Shown here: in pieces, positions 47,181 to 59,532 of the stretch | Layout of the letters: the number at the start of each line of letters is the position of its first letter | Position numbering within the stretch: the stretch's first letter is position 1 | Assembly: GCA_023105745.1 (NCBI GenBank) | Contig: JALGQZ010000004.1 | Coordinates: 65,402,612 to 65,466,611, forward strand | Origin: Austropuccinia psidii | Lineage: Eukaryota; Basidiomycota; Pucciniomycetes; Pucciniales; Sphaerophragmiaceae | Direction of reading: 5' to 3' | DNA: 64,000 bases | The notes under the pieces: model-generated | Told to the model about the DNA's origin: nothing | Databases searched by the model: none | What the model saw: only the letters and a program-made list of their open reading frames with translations | Program-made: the position numbers and the translations under genes

Positions 47181-47690
47181 ATGCCAAAGGCATCACAAAG
47201 GCCACCTTTACTTCAGATATTAAAATCACTGCAGTTTATCAATGCTTTTAACTCTGATAGTGATTCTGATATCCAAGAAGATATAACCTTATTATATATG
47301 ATAACATCACAAAGATACATCAATCATTGTAGGAGATATCCATCACATTACATGTATACAATCAATGATTTACAAACATTATCATCTGAAAAGCTTCACC
47401 AGCTGTTTTGGACCACATATAACTCATTTGAAAAATTGGTTGCACAAATTCAAGATGATGAAACCTTCCAAAATTCATCACAAAACAAATGATGCAATCC
47501 TGAAATACAATTGACTGTGTCACTATCAAGGTTAGGATCAAATTGAAATGGGTCAGCTTTGGAATGTTGTTTGGAATGAGCCACAGGGATATTGTTTTGT
47601 ACACTCAAAGAGTGATTCTGTCACATGGTGGAATGTGATCTATAACTTGCCAGTATTAATTGGTATTTTGAAACGGTTTAATAGCATTTC
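47181..47690 (+). pseudogene. PIF/Harbinger transposase N-terminal fragment
   Basis: Starting MPKASQRPPLLQILKSL, the reading includes EDITLLYMITSQRYINHCRR, a loop with LSSEKLHQLFWTTYNSFEKL, then after a TGA at 47490 IQLTVSLSRLGSN...GSALE and, in a second frame, MSHRDIVLYTQRVI. The order SRLGSNGN-G...GIS...VLYTRRVI is the helix-turn-helix region ahead of the DDE domain in Harbinger-like (DDE_Tnp_4) transposases that I recall from rusts. The catalytic domain is absent; unrelated sequence follows from about 47690. Stops and a frameshift make it non-functional. Confidence 0.6.
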
Positions 47691-48428
47691 ACCCCCGGCA
47701 AACAGGGTGATGTATGCATTATTGTTTGCATGGCTTTGGGCATGTGCTGCTATAGTTGTAATCAGAGTGTGCACTGTGAACCATGAATGCACTACATACT
47801 CTTTACTGTGTAATGTGTATTCAACAATGCTCCAGTGCGCAATGTGATCTGTGCCTCTAGGTGAAAAAGAGATATACAACATAATATCTCTATGTAAATA
47901 GTACACAAGAAAGGATAAACTTTCCAGTTTATGGAAATTTTTATTGTAATAACCTAACATCTTCAGCTACCCTTGTCACTCACAGATAATGAAAAATTTT
48001 GAAAGTTAATTCCTCAGTATTTTTGGGAGTATGCAAAGAGCCTTTGAGACAAGTGTTCTTCAGGACTTTGTCAATTAGCTCAATTTTCAGATTTATCTTT
48101 TCTTTACACTACATGGAAGAAGTCTTGCTACTCCTCAAATATTGATCATAATTTCCACTCTGCTCTTTATTCTACACAAAATTCATCTCCTCCTCCAAGT
48201 GATTTGATGTAATTTTTTATTTGATTGGCTTTCTTTTTCTTCTTTCTTGGATTAGCTTTCACAGTTGGAAAGCTCAGTGTGTATCCCTTCTCATACCTTT
48301 ACAACATTTTTTGTTATATCTATTGATTTTTTCATTTTTATCTCACTTCTTTTCAGTGGAACAAGCTACTTACATGATAAAATTTCAGTCATCTGGTTCC
48401 ACAATTAATCTATTAATTACTATTACCT
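47691..48428 (+). other. Unassigned stretch
   Basis: 47675-47860 is GC-richer than its surroundings and open on both strands, but neither product is recognisable. The rest is AT-rich and pyrimidine-rich just before the next gene start. Confidence 0.3.
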
Positions 48429-50250
48429 ATGAGCTTCAACCACTTTGATAAAAACTATTACCTGCAAGAATTTGCATCACCTGGAGAATCAAATCTTTTA
48501 CAAATCTTCAATCATCAGGCACAGAAGATTAAAGAGCTTGAAGAAAAAATAGAAAGCTTTAATCAGGATTTAACACTCTTATTACCCAAATTAACCTTCA
48601 AGGACCAAGTACATCTCAAAGTAACCCATCAATAAAATTAAAAGGTAAAAAACCTCAAACCCCATGTTCAAGCCTTGCAAACAATCAAACTAGACCTCCA
48701 AGAGATATTTCTTCAAAAAATTAGCTATAATCTCAAATATTCCAAGCAAGATACCATGCCAAGTAAGCAAAGAAGTTCCCAAACAAACTTCTACTCCACC
48801 AAAAAAGCAAAAACCTAACCAACTCCTACTCAGTGAGGTTCCTGAGTCTTTCATTTGTACAAAGGTCAGAAATTTGGTAATTAGCTCAAATTCTTTGGTG
48901 GATAGAAAACTAACACATGTTATTTTTAACTTTAGAAAGAATTTTATGAACATATAAAAATACTCTGGGGTCTCATCTATGAAAGATCCATACAAATATC
49001 TCCAGATTATTCAATGCTAAAATAAATCAACTGCTGTTTCTTGTTTTTAAGCAAAATAGTCCATTCTGAAAAAACCACTTTGCCACTGCTAGTCCCAATA
49101 AAAGAAATACTTACAATGAGAGGCTTCAAGCCAGGAAAGAAGGAATTCAGAACCTGCATTGTCAAGATGAGTGACTTTGCAATCAAGTATATTATTTCAT
49201 GTCTTTCCAAGCTTGGGATTTGTCAATGGGCTCCAGATCTCAACAACCTCTGTGATACTTTGTACAACAAAGCCTGTAGAGTTAGTTCTATCCAAACATT
49301 TTGTCAAGTTTCAATTAGTGGATTGTATGAGTTCTTGAACATCAAATTGACATATTTAGAAGATTTTCCGCTACTTACAAAGATTTACAATCACTATGTC
49401 CATTATCACATGGCCCAACAATATAAGAAGGAGGACAAAGAAAGTGGAATGTACACCAAGGATGAAGATAGAAGAGCTGTTTTCTGAGCCAGACTAAGGG
49501 TGAGTAAGATGATTATTTAGTTAACTCAAACTCACCACAGCTAACTGACTTTGTCTTTTTGTAGTTGAAAGCTCTTCAATACCAATTTGGAGTTTCTAAC
49601 AACTTCCCACAACGTTACCTTAAGATTTTGTCTGACCCTGATGCACACAGCAAGGACAAAGTAGATCCAGTAACCAAAAAAAAAACACAATAAAAAAAGT
49701 AGTATGCAAGTCTGAAAAAGCAAACCTTTTTATGTGTAGGCTTGATGAAAAAATGGAGAAGGCTGATCAAGCTAATAGATCAAAAAACCCAAAACATGTA
49801 AAACATCTCTCAGTCAATGGCATAGGTTCTATCAGCCAAAGCGTACCTAATGGACCTCCAATTGACTTTTATGACCCTGGATGGTTCAATAATCAAACAG
49901 CTGGTAAAAAAAGGATAATTTCTGATTTGTATAAGGTTGCATTCTTTCCTAATGCCACCAAGTCACTCCTAGGAAAGCCACACCCAGATGAAAGACTTAG
50001 AAACAAACAATTCACTCAGGAAAATTGGGATGAAGCCATCAAACAATATGATATTTCACATGAAATTTCAAATGATGAAGATGTGGATGCCTCACCTACC
50101 AAAGGAAGCAATGAACTTGAGTATTTGGTGGAGGAAGAACTTTCTGAGGAACAAAATGAAGTAATCAAACTGAACAATAAATCAGCACAATCAGATCATG
50201 TTTTAAATGAGGATATTGAAATGGAATATGCAAACAAAAAAATATCATGA
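48429..50250 (+). pseudogene. Decayed multi-exon gene of a rust-type family of unknown function
   Basis: An ATG at 48429 opens MSFNHFDKNYYLQEFASPGE with a coiled-coil-like stretch (HQAQKIKELEEKIESFNQDL) and stops at 48632. A Lys/Pro-rich linker is readable in shifting frames to 48860. The core, 49041-49484, has IVKMSDFAIKYIISCLSKLGI, WAPDLNNLCDTLYNKACRV and IYNHYVHYHMAQQYKKE. A good intron (49498-49561, GTGAGT...TTGTAG) joins it to FGVSNNFPQRYLKILSDPDA. After a frameshift near 49690 the last part (49732-50250) has PIDFYDPGWFN, LLGKPHPDERL and an acidic tail. I recall this layout from uncharacterised Austropuccinia proteins, unverified. It is tail-to-tail with the Tnp2-like transposase. It is broken by stops at 48630 and 49485 and by frameshifts. 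Confidence 0.5.
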
Positions 50251-50989
50251 TAGTTAGTTTAGCCTTCCAAATGAATGTTCCTAGCTCACAATAATATTTC
50301 ATTTGGTTTATTAAAGTTTCAGAGGTAAAATGAATAAAAAAATAACAAAAAGAAAAAGAAAAAAAATATTTTGAGGCTTTCTTTTTATTAGTTCAGCTGT
50401 ACATAGTTTGAATTGTAAATATTTTTTTTTCCAAGATTGTGTTTGATTTTTTCAATGATGAATGTGAAAAGAAAAATACTTTGGTGTTATTCAAACAATC
50501 TTCTTGGCTGTAATTTGGTTTGATGAATATGGTCTGATTTTGAAAAGAGATTCTGAATTTATATAGAAATTAAATGGAGTTGTAATTGAAATAATGTTGT
50601 TCTGGATTGATATTCACGCTCGTGATCTATTGAAAGAAACAATGAGCTCTATTTTTCTGAGATCTGATTGCTTTGAAAGATTCAGCTCCATGATTTTTCA
50701 AAAAAGAAACTTTAAAATTTAATCTAGCTTTGCAGCTTAATATAGGTGGTTGAATGAGTAAGAATATGTGTTCAAAATAATTAAAAAAACCTCCAAACAT
50801 CTATTTATGATGAAAAAAGATTTGGAAGTTTGACTAATTGAATTTCTCCAGACCAGAAAACTTATTAATTGGACAGGCCATTATGCTCACATCTTTGTAT
50901 CCTAAAGACCATTCTTGATGGTTCAAATATGCACCCAGTCCTGAGATCTCTGAGATTGAGACATAACTATGATTATTTTTCAGCCTCAA
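50251..50989. other. Spacer between convergent decayed genes
   Basis: AT-rich sequence with homopolymer runs. No reading frame is supported on either strand. It separates the 3' ends of the plus-strand gene ending at 50250 and the minus-strand transposase. Confidence 0.4.
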
Positions 50990-53725
50990 ATGCTGGATGT
51001 TCCATTCAACCTCCTCAAATCCTTCTTCCTGTTCTTTAACAGATTACAGCAATTGAACCATTATAAGAAGTCCTTCATGAACCTTGCCATCTTGTAAGCC
51101 AATGATGTGTGCTATCTTGCCAAATTTGATGTTGGAATCACCTTTCTTGACATAGAACAGATTTTTGGGAGAACGTTTTGAAATCTTTAGTCCCAAACAC
51201 CACAAAACATAGAGGTGTTCAACTACGTAGTTTTGAAATACTCTTGAATTTTGTGGATGAGGTAGGTCATCATAATGGCACAATTCAGGGGTTTTTTCTT
51301 GAAGATGCTGCAATAATTGTAGATAAGAAGCTTTTTCCAGTTCCTTTCTATTTTTAAGTGAAGAGCTAGATGAGCTTGAACAGAATACAGGAGTTTTGGG
51401 CTTAATATTCTGAAGCTTTTGTAATTTACTGAACTTTTTCATTATTGTTTCTTCAATTTAGCCTTAAATTCACAATAAAAAGATTATGCCATCAATTGAA
51501 AGACCTTGAGCATAAGCATTTTCCTCATACCAGATGGTGAGTTTGATTTGAATTTATGGAGGAGTCCTACCAATCTCTCACCACCATATTCTTATATTCC
51601 ATTTAAAGAGCCCCACCTCATGAGCTGCTGAGGAATATGCATTAAATAGTGATTATTTGGTGTAATTCAAATATTGGGGAATATTATATTTGAGGAATTC
51701 TGATATTTCAAATATGATTGAGAAAAATATCTGCATATTTTTGGGTTATTGAATGTGCTCCAACAATTTTGGTGCACTGAATGAGTGCACCAAAATTGAT
51801 AAGAAGGAGATTTGTTTTGGGTCCTAAATCCCAAAAAACATCCAAGACAATTAAAGAAAGGTAAACCTCAAAAATTACTGACCATTCATTAGCTTTGAGC
51901 TTTCCATTTTGTGCCGTTCCTATTCTTGAAGGTAGACAGGTGACACCTTTGGGAAATATGACGTTTTTCAATTGATGTCTCATTTTTTCTATAAGATCTT
52001 CTGAAAGATAGGCCTAGTTTGAATGTCTTCATTTTTGTAACCAAAAGCATAAGCTATTACTTCATCTGATCCTGACATGGATGATTCTGAAGAAATTATT
52101 TCATGTCATAATAAAGTTGAATCAAAGCCCCATTGATGACAAACATGATGCTTCAAAACACCTTCATACAAGTTGTGAAGGGGTCCTAGTGATATGTTTG
52201 TGACTGGGTCCCAATATGATAAACAATTAATTTCTGACCATTGTATACCACTCCTCTTTGCAAAAATTTGTTGGATCCTGAGTGTTCTTGTGTCATACCA
52301 TTGATGTGATGCATCTAAAACCAACATTTGGCTGAATGGCTTTCCTAACTTCAGTTCTTCCCTTTCATGAACTTGGATCTCAAACCATGAGCAAAACTTC
52401 TTTTCACAATGAGAAATAAAGCCCCCAGCCTTGTGAGTTGCAACTATATCACTAATTAAGCACACGATCTTGATAACTACACTTCACCCATGTGGATGAT
52501 TGTGTGTTTTGATTTTAATTCCCAGATTTAAAAGGATCAGTTTGTCAATGAGTGGCCTCATTATGTTGTCAATAGTGATCATATCTGGCTGGTTTGGTGA
52601 AGGTATCACCCAGCCAAACATGTATACCTTGGTTTAAATTGTTCCCGTGGTTGAATATTGAAGAAATAGAGTACTATAATTCCAATTGATAGTTGCTTTC
52701 CTTCCATTGTGTTCCCTCTGGGATTGAACCAATCCACAAATAAGCCAAACCCTAACTCAAGACTTGCAGAAGAACCAGCAGAAATATTTTCTTTCCAAAC
52801 ACTCCCTTGTGTCACATCAAATATAATTGAGTCTTGGTGAGAGGATTTCTTGTGTGCCCAACCATCAATGCTTGCTTCAACACCTGGAATATTCAGAAGC
52901 CAGGTCACCCATGAATGAACCAATTTTGAAATAAATCTTGATTTTGGATTATGGAGATGTGGCTGTATGTGTAATTCAATTTGACCAGCTTGGCGAGGCG
53001 GATGTTTTGAGGAAGGATTAGGATTTGATGTAGTAAAGCAGATATGAGGGAGGGAATGAATTTTGGAAGGATGAAAAAGATCTTGATAGCATTTATTGCT
53101 TGCAATTGTGGGCTTTTATGTGCATTCTTCAGGTGCAACTTTGACGTCATAAAGTGAATAGCAATGTGGGAAACATACATGTTTCTCAAAAACACATTCT
53201 ATTTGTATTTTTTTTTTTGAAATAGTATGGATTTTTCATGATACTTCAAAATATGATATTTCATTAGGTTTGTGTTTTGAAGAGACAATGTGAATGATAT
53301 TAATGAGCGTATCTCTAGCTTTGCGGCACTTTTCTCAGCTAATTCCATAAACAAGATAAGCCACATTATGAATTGTAATACAATAACTGCAATATGATAT
53401 ACAAGTTATGAGTAAGGTATCATATATCAATGAAGAAATATAAATGAAAACCTGCTAATAAAAATCAAGGCACTATCATTGGATTTGACTTCCAATTCCA
53501 TTTATTCAGTGTCACTGGCTACTTCCTGATTGTCAATTAAGTTTTGTACTGGATGGTGGTCATGATCACTGAGTGTAAGTTGAGGAAAACTATTATTGAA
53601 AAGGGAATCCTTGTTTTTGGCTGCTAACTTGTCCCAATGCCTTATTTGGGTGCTGCATTCAACATATAGTCCTTTGAGAGATTTTCCATCAGCACTGCTA
53701 GCAACTTGTGCAAGTGCAAAAATTC
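50990..53725 (-). pseudogene. Tnp2/Plavaka-like (CACTA-type) transposase, decayed
   Basis: Blocks lie in order on the minus strand. An N-terminal segment (53710-53500) has ADGKSLKGLYVECSTQIRHW. 53195-52606 includes WVTWLLNIPGVEASIDGWAH and LFVDWFNPRGNTMEGKQLS, and 52465-52106 has IVATHKAGGFISH, CSWFE, then INCLSYWDPVTNISLGPLHN. 51983-51708 has KNVIFPKGVTCLPSRIG, and a C-terminal block lies at 51442-51044 (VVEHLYVLWCLGLKI, FGKIAHIIGLQDG). This order matches the large basidiomycete Tnp2-like transposases I know from rusts; WDP...LGxxHNxYEGVL is their hallmark. Frameshifts near 52915 and stops between the blocks make it a pseudogene. I could not identify terminal inverted repeats. Confidence 0.7.
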
Positions 53726-54344
53726 ATTACTTTTGTTTGTTAAAAATTCAAACCCAAAATAATAAAAAACAATAAAAGTTAAATAATGAGGAATAAAATC
53801 AAAACAAACATAAGAAAGAGATGTCTTGAAATCTTACAGGTCAAAAAAAACAAGGTATGTGGAACAAAGATTATGACACAACCAATAGACAAAAAACTAA
53901 TATTTTTTGAGATTTTGGTGTTTGAGAAGAGTAACGTAACTATTGTATCTGAAAGAAAAAAACCTCTTTTTGAGATCGGACAGTTTGGTGAGAGTAAGAA
54001 AGCTGGTTGAATTGAGAAAAAAATGAATTTTGAAGAGCATAATGCTTGAGATAAGAGAAATAAATTGCTAAAGTGATCAGTAAAAAAAGATTCTTGTAGC
54101 ATTATATTAAGCGCCACAAAACATGCATCAAGGTCATCACCCTGAAACTCTATGCATACATCACCTGATTTCCGGGGATGTTTTTGGAAAGAGTTCCCTT
54201 TTCTGAGGTCTGGAAGACAGAATTGTGAAAGATTTAGATATTAATGAAGTTAAAGAGAAGAATGGTTGTGTGGCCAACAATAGATTAACACAGAGAGATT
54301 TCTCAAGTTATGCAGGTGGAAGGCTTCCCTGGGTGTGGTGATAT
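53726..54344 (-). other. 5' side of the transposase; hydrophobic minus-strand ORF
   Basis: A 112-codon minus-strand ORF (54117-53779) is very hydrophobic, with repeated FFL/LLF segments. The plus-strand complement is a Lys-rich reading, so the hydrophobicity may only mirror that. I recall similar stretches near rust transposons, but no function can be given. 54118-54344 holds nothing recognised and ends at the Gyp-C LTR. Confidence 0.3.
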
Positions 54345-56253
54345 TGTGAGCCTTGAGGTATATTTTACATACCCAAATAGGCCACAATTATCTTAAAAAG
54401 AAATGTTGAATTATGCATAACTCATAAGTCATGCATATATCCAAAATTCATCATTTTTGATTTCAGAAAAGATGAATAACTTTTTATTGAGTAAGTAAAT
54501 CCATGGATTTAAGGCCAGATTTGGATTCTACACAAAAGCTCACCTAGGGTAGCTCCATAGAGTGAATAAGCTCAAATTAACTCTTTGAGGTGGTAAAATG
54601 GAACATACTTCAATAACACATCATCAATACCACATAAAAGATCCATGAAATTTTTTGTTTTTCTTAATTTCATGCCAAAATAATGGGAATGTGAGAAATC
54701 CCATGTTACATATACACTAAGAATAGTGTTATGCATGTTTTGAGCACTTAATATCATGGTATTCTTACATGGACTTTTGGTACACCCATAGTGGATATTT
54801 CACTTTAAACTTAAATTTCTATTTTGATGTAAAAATAAGCAAGGGGGACAAAAGACATCAAAGAGAGCCAGGGTACCCAAGTTCTGAGGCCTCAGAGGCG
54901 TGGACAGCTCCAAAGCTTGGATCCATGGCTGGTCTTGGCCTAATTGGTAAACTAAAACCTTTTGAGAACTTGATTACCATGTTACAACCACTGTAAATCT
55001 CAAGAAAATAGCAAATAACCTGCTATTTTGACGTGCCAAGGAGGTAAAAAGCTACTTAGACTCCTGTAACCATGTCAATTCTTAATGATTTTCCATGGAT
55101 AAGACCCAAAATAGTAATTAAAACCCTTTTTGGACTTGTATCCATGGATTTACCTCATAGCAACCAGTGAAACACTGATATTTGCAATTCTATGTAGAAA
55201 TGAGGTAAAAACTTCAAAAATTCATTAAATATACAATTATTAATGAATCCTTCTGAAGATTTCAGGAACAATGGAGAACTGTATGATCTATAGTACAGCC
55301 AAAAAGAATTACAGTTTTACTAGTAAAATTGAAAGTTTTACTTACAGTCCATTTTTGACTATTCTACGTGAAACACTGAATCTTCAAAAATTTACAGTAA
55401 TTACAACCTGTGATGAAATTGGCAATAACATTGATAACTTTGAGAAATCAATGATTATTTTGGAATAAAAGAAGATTTACAGATGTTACTCCTTTTATTC
55501 TTAACCATATTGGGGTTGGTATTCACATAAAAGCATCAATTAAATAATTATGATAATCTTACATGACAACAGATGATGCAATCAATAATACAAAAAGGTT
55601 TATTGTTTTCTCACTAACTGGTTTTTCAGTTTGCTCCATGGCACGCCTCTGTGAGCTGTTTTTGACTTAAAAGAGGCCTCCTCTTGCTGGTATTTCCACA
55701 TCATCATCATCTTATGATCATTTAAATCATTATTACCAACAAGTAAGTATTAGTTATAGCTATTCTTAAGCATTTTAAATCTTTCAGAATCAATAAGAAA
55801 GACGTGGAATAATAGAATCCAACTATATATTGTTGTAATCCTGTTATAAAGTTATTTTGATCCTTAAAATCCACAATTCTACGTCAAATCTCTCTATCTT
55901 ACAATCCAATAATTTCTTTGGAATATTAGTGAGTGATTTATTCTTAATTCTTAAAGTTTTTCTTCAAGAATTATCATTATGATTACTCTTGCAAAAGATA
56001 ATTATATATTAAAATAATTTTATTACTTTAATAAAAGAAGTTTTATTATTAAAATCTTCTTGTAATTGATTCTTGTAGACAATTACTTGCTCACTGTTAA
56101 AATCACTAGTAGTGCTTAACACATGAAAGAAATAATTCTTTAATCATTTATTTGTGGTTATAATAACATTTTTGTTATTATATTTCATAAGAACAGTCAT
56201 AGTACTGTTGATTAATAGTAATATTATCATCAGTTTCATAGACACATCTTACA
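54345..56253 (+). repeat. Gyp-C 5' LTR (family L3)
   Basis: 1,909 bp, from TGTGAGCCTTGAGGTATAT to GACACATCTTACA. Landmarks shared with the L3 solo LTR at 5538-7662 include GGATTCTACAC...CACCTAGGGTA, CCAGGGTACCCAA and GTCATAGTACTGTTGA. The short ORFs on either strand (54572-54757, 55271-55468) recur at the same place in the 3' LTR and are LTR sequence, not genes. Confidence 0.92.
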
Positions 56254-56274
56254 TTTGGGGGCCTGGCCGTGGGT
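56254..56274 (+). other. Putative primer-binding site of Gyp-C
   Basis: TTTGGGGGCCTGGCCGTGG directly follows the LTR, matching the Gyp-B sequence at 23852 in 16 of 19 positions. Position and conservation support a tRNA primer site; the tRNA is not identified. Confidence 0.5.
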
Positions 56275-56889
56275 TTTGAACCTTGTACCCTTAATTAATA
56301 TATTTTTAAGTTCTAAAATATATTAATTTGATAATTTTTTCTTTCATTTTGAAGTTAAAATGTTTCTTATTTTTGAAATTGTTTTGGAAATCTTTTTCAT
56401 TGAGGAATTTGGTTTAATTTTATCCTGTTTTTACACATGGCTTTTTCACATCCAAAAACTTATGAAATTATTCTTTGAGTTACTCTGAATTAATTTTCAT
56501 TCAAAATCTTAAATTTTGATTTTTTTTCTCTTTGAAAGGAATAATTTTTTAAAATTAAAAAATATAAATCTTATAGAAATCTTTAAAAATATTTTGAAAA
56601 GTATAAAAAATAATTTTTTCTCTTTTATAATTTTTTAGTGTCTTGGATCAAATACTGTGCAGCTGGCAACAGACTCAGTAAAAGATATATCACTAGTCCA
56701 GAATCTTCAGAAGCAGAATCTGAAGACAGTATTGAGGTGCAAATTGCTAAAAGAGGCACCTTATTTAACTGAGAAAAGACTAAATTACCACCAAAAGGTG
56801 TGTATTCTATCTTATATTTTCACCTTTTATCTTTAAATTGACGTGAAAATGGTGCATACCAGAAGTGGAAGCAACTATTCAGTCCAACC

Positions 56890-58794
56890 AGATGGATGTG
56901 GACAAGGAAGAGGCAAGACCAAATCCAGAAGTGCCAAGTCTTCCACAAGAAAGACACATTTGGAGGATGCCAGAGTTTCCCCCATTCCCCAAGGTCTGTA
57001 CCCACAGATTTTGAGGTGAATTCTGAGACTAAACTGATTCATGATAATATTCCAGGGCTGAACCATTTTCAAGTGGCAGCAATAGAAATATATCAATGCC
57101 AGTACAAAAACTGGTTTAGAGAAGCCAAAGAAGAGGAGTGGGAAATATGCGCAAGCCTTTGGCAGGGGGCCATGAACACCTACTTACACATCAAGAGATT
57201 TCTGGGTCAGAAGAAGACCATAGAACTCTTAGGAGGATGGAGCCCGCTGTCTTGCAAAGACAAGGTCAAAAAGATAAATAATTGGTTGAAGAACCAAAGT
57301 CTTTTATCCATAGACCAGAAGAAGGAACTGGAAATGACTCCAGCTTTGGAGACAGAAGCCCCAGTGGTGTCTACCAGCTCCAGAAGTGTCCAAAGACAAG
57401 CCCAAAGGACCTCAGAAGAAGAAGAAGAGAGGTTCCAAGAACCATCAAGACAAGGGCAAAGGCAAAGCCAATTGGCACAGACCTTACCCACAAGGGTACA
57501 GGATCCCCAAATTGGAACCTTCAGCCATGGACAGTGTGTTCAACATGGCCAGAACTCTCATGGAATTCACAGCCAAGGAGCAGGAAAGGATGGACAGGAC
57601 TTTTCCACGCAAATGTATCATGTAAAAAGAGCTATTAATGTAGAAATTTGTAAACTTGATTCAAATTTAAATAAAATAACATTAGATATTAATGATTTGA
57701 AAAAACATGACAAGAAATATACTGAATGGTATGAATTAACAAATGCCAAATTTGATTCAATTATCAATACTTGTAGCATAATTGAGAGTACATGTCAGAT
57801 TCAGAATGATGAAATGGAAGATCTTTCTATTTTCAAAATGAATGACCAATTTACAACTCTACAAGACCATGTCTTAAAGATAGTTGAGAATACCAATCAA
57901 TTTGCTACACATTTGGCAAAAAGTGAAAGTGAAAGGCAGAAGTTAAAGAATGAAATTATTACACATCTGGAACAAATTCATAAGAATTATGAACCACATA
58001 TGCCAAGACATTCTACACCTTTGACTGAAGAAAAACGTTCTGTTAAAGGAAGTTTTACCCCTCTTCACGGAGAAAATGTTGTCTCTGTTAAAGATATTCC
58101 CAAATTAGAAGAATGGCCAACATTCTCTGGTGAAGGAGAATATAACCATATTGAGTTCATCAGGACTATTGATATGTTACAGGAAGACTTTGATATACCT
58201 GATGAAATCATAGTGGGGAAATTACACTCTCTGTTTACCAGAACTGTAAAGAAATGGTATTACAAAATGAGAATGGATCATGGAAAACATGATTGGTCTT
58301 GGTGGAAATCTGAAGTGATTACCAAATGGACCAGCAATTCTTGGAGGTTTAAAATGGAAAATGCTTTTGAAAGTGCCATTTTTAATTCAGAGAAAGATAA
58401 ACCACTTACTTGGTTCTTCAAGCAACAGGACAGATTATCTGCCTTACACCCACATATGTCTGACACTATGATTAATATGAAGATATTAAGAAAGTGTGGA
58501 GGAGAACTGGAACATGCTATCAAAAGCAGATGTGTAGAACCCTGTTCAACAGAGGACTACATCAATGCAATGGAAAATATCATTACCATAACAAGAATTG
58601 GTAAAACTTGGACTAAAATCCCTATGGAATCCAAGATGGTCCCAAAGATTTCCAGAGAGGATAAAAGACCAGAAAGACCTGTCTTGAAGTGTCATAAATG
58701 TGGAAGTACTTCACATTTAGCAAACACTTGCACGAAAGGGACAAAAATAAATGAAGTTCAAGTCATTGAAGAAATTCAGTGTACTGAAGAGTAA
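56890..58794 (+). pseudogene. Gyp-C gag (leader, capsid, zinc knuckle)
   Basis: A 632-codon frame (56896-58794) is open throughout. Its first part reads NHFQVAAIEIYQCQYKNW and FLGQKKTIELLGGWSPLSC. The middle (57386-57625) overlaps a second open frame that encodes a basic linker and YPQGYRIPKLEPSAMDSVFN. Helical spacer sequence is followed by the capsid (LEEWPTFSGEGEYNHIEFIR, WSWWKSEVITKW, CGGELEHAIKSR) and a perfect CX2CX4HX4C knuckle at 58690-58731. The original start is probably ATG 56892 (MDVDKEEARPNPEVPS), now in a different frame because of an indel near 57010. TAA at 58792-58794 ends the run, but the frame continues into the protease. Confidence 0.85.
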
Positions 58795-59532
58795 GAGGAG
58801 TCTGATCAAGATTCTGCAGTCTCTGAGGATACACCAGTGGAGGACTATCCCATTGAAAACATTACAGCTTTCTTTGAGGTCACAGAAGTCCATACCCACT
58901 TTCCACAGTACAGTGAGGATTGCTGCAACCTGATCAATATCCAAGATGCCAGAATGTGTAAAACAAAACCTGCTAGAGGAAAGGGTTACACTGCTGGAGA
59001 ATCCTGTATCACATCAGTTTTGATGAGTGATATTGAAGCCCAAGTAAACTTGTATACAGGGGCATTTTGCACTTGTGTAGGCAAAGATTATTTCCAAACT
59101 ATACTTCCTGAATGGAAAAACCATCTATTACCAAGAGAGGGTGTGCAATTTAGTAGTTCCAGTAACAATATGTACCCCTTGGGTATATTAGACACTAATC
59201 TTGTATTTCCACACCCAGCAGGAAGTGTGAGAATGAAAACTGAGATTGTGGTAATGGATAATTGCACATCTCAGCACATAATTCTTCAAAATGATTACTT
59301 AAATATTTATGGTATTGACATCAATAGCCATAAAGACAGATATTTCACAATTGGGGATAACAAAAGACAAAAATTTGCTTTTTCCAATATGCCAAAACAA
59401 ATATCTGTGGTATCTTCTGTTAAGGATACTTATAAAGATGAATTTGTGTCTAATCAACTTGTTGAAGCACAAATTAATCTATCATTATCACCAAAAATGA
59501 GGAATGAACTTATTAATGTGTTATACACATAA
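58795..59532 (+). pseudogene. Gyp-C protease
   Basis: In frame with gag. An acidic linker leads to ARGKGYTAGESCITSVLM and the active site. The catalytic Asp codon is TAT (Tyr) at 59053-59055, giving Tyr-Thr-Gly-Ala, so the protease should be dead regardless of the stops. VVMDNCTSQHIILQNDYL and DRYFTIGDNKRQKF close the domain as in Gyp-B. The run ends at TAA 59530-59532. Confidence 0.9.

Noticed and set aside
47548..47960. Open frames on both strands with hydrophobic products
   Set aside because: Neither product resembles a family, and the region follows a broken transposase fragment; probably unrelated repeat sequence.
54572..55468. ORFs within the Gyp-C 5' LTR
   Set aside because: The same readings recur at the same place in the 3' LTR; they are repeat sequence in a noncoding LTR.
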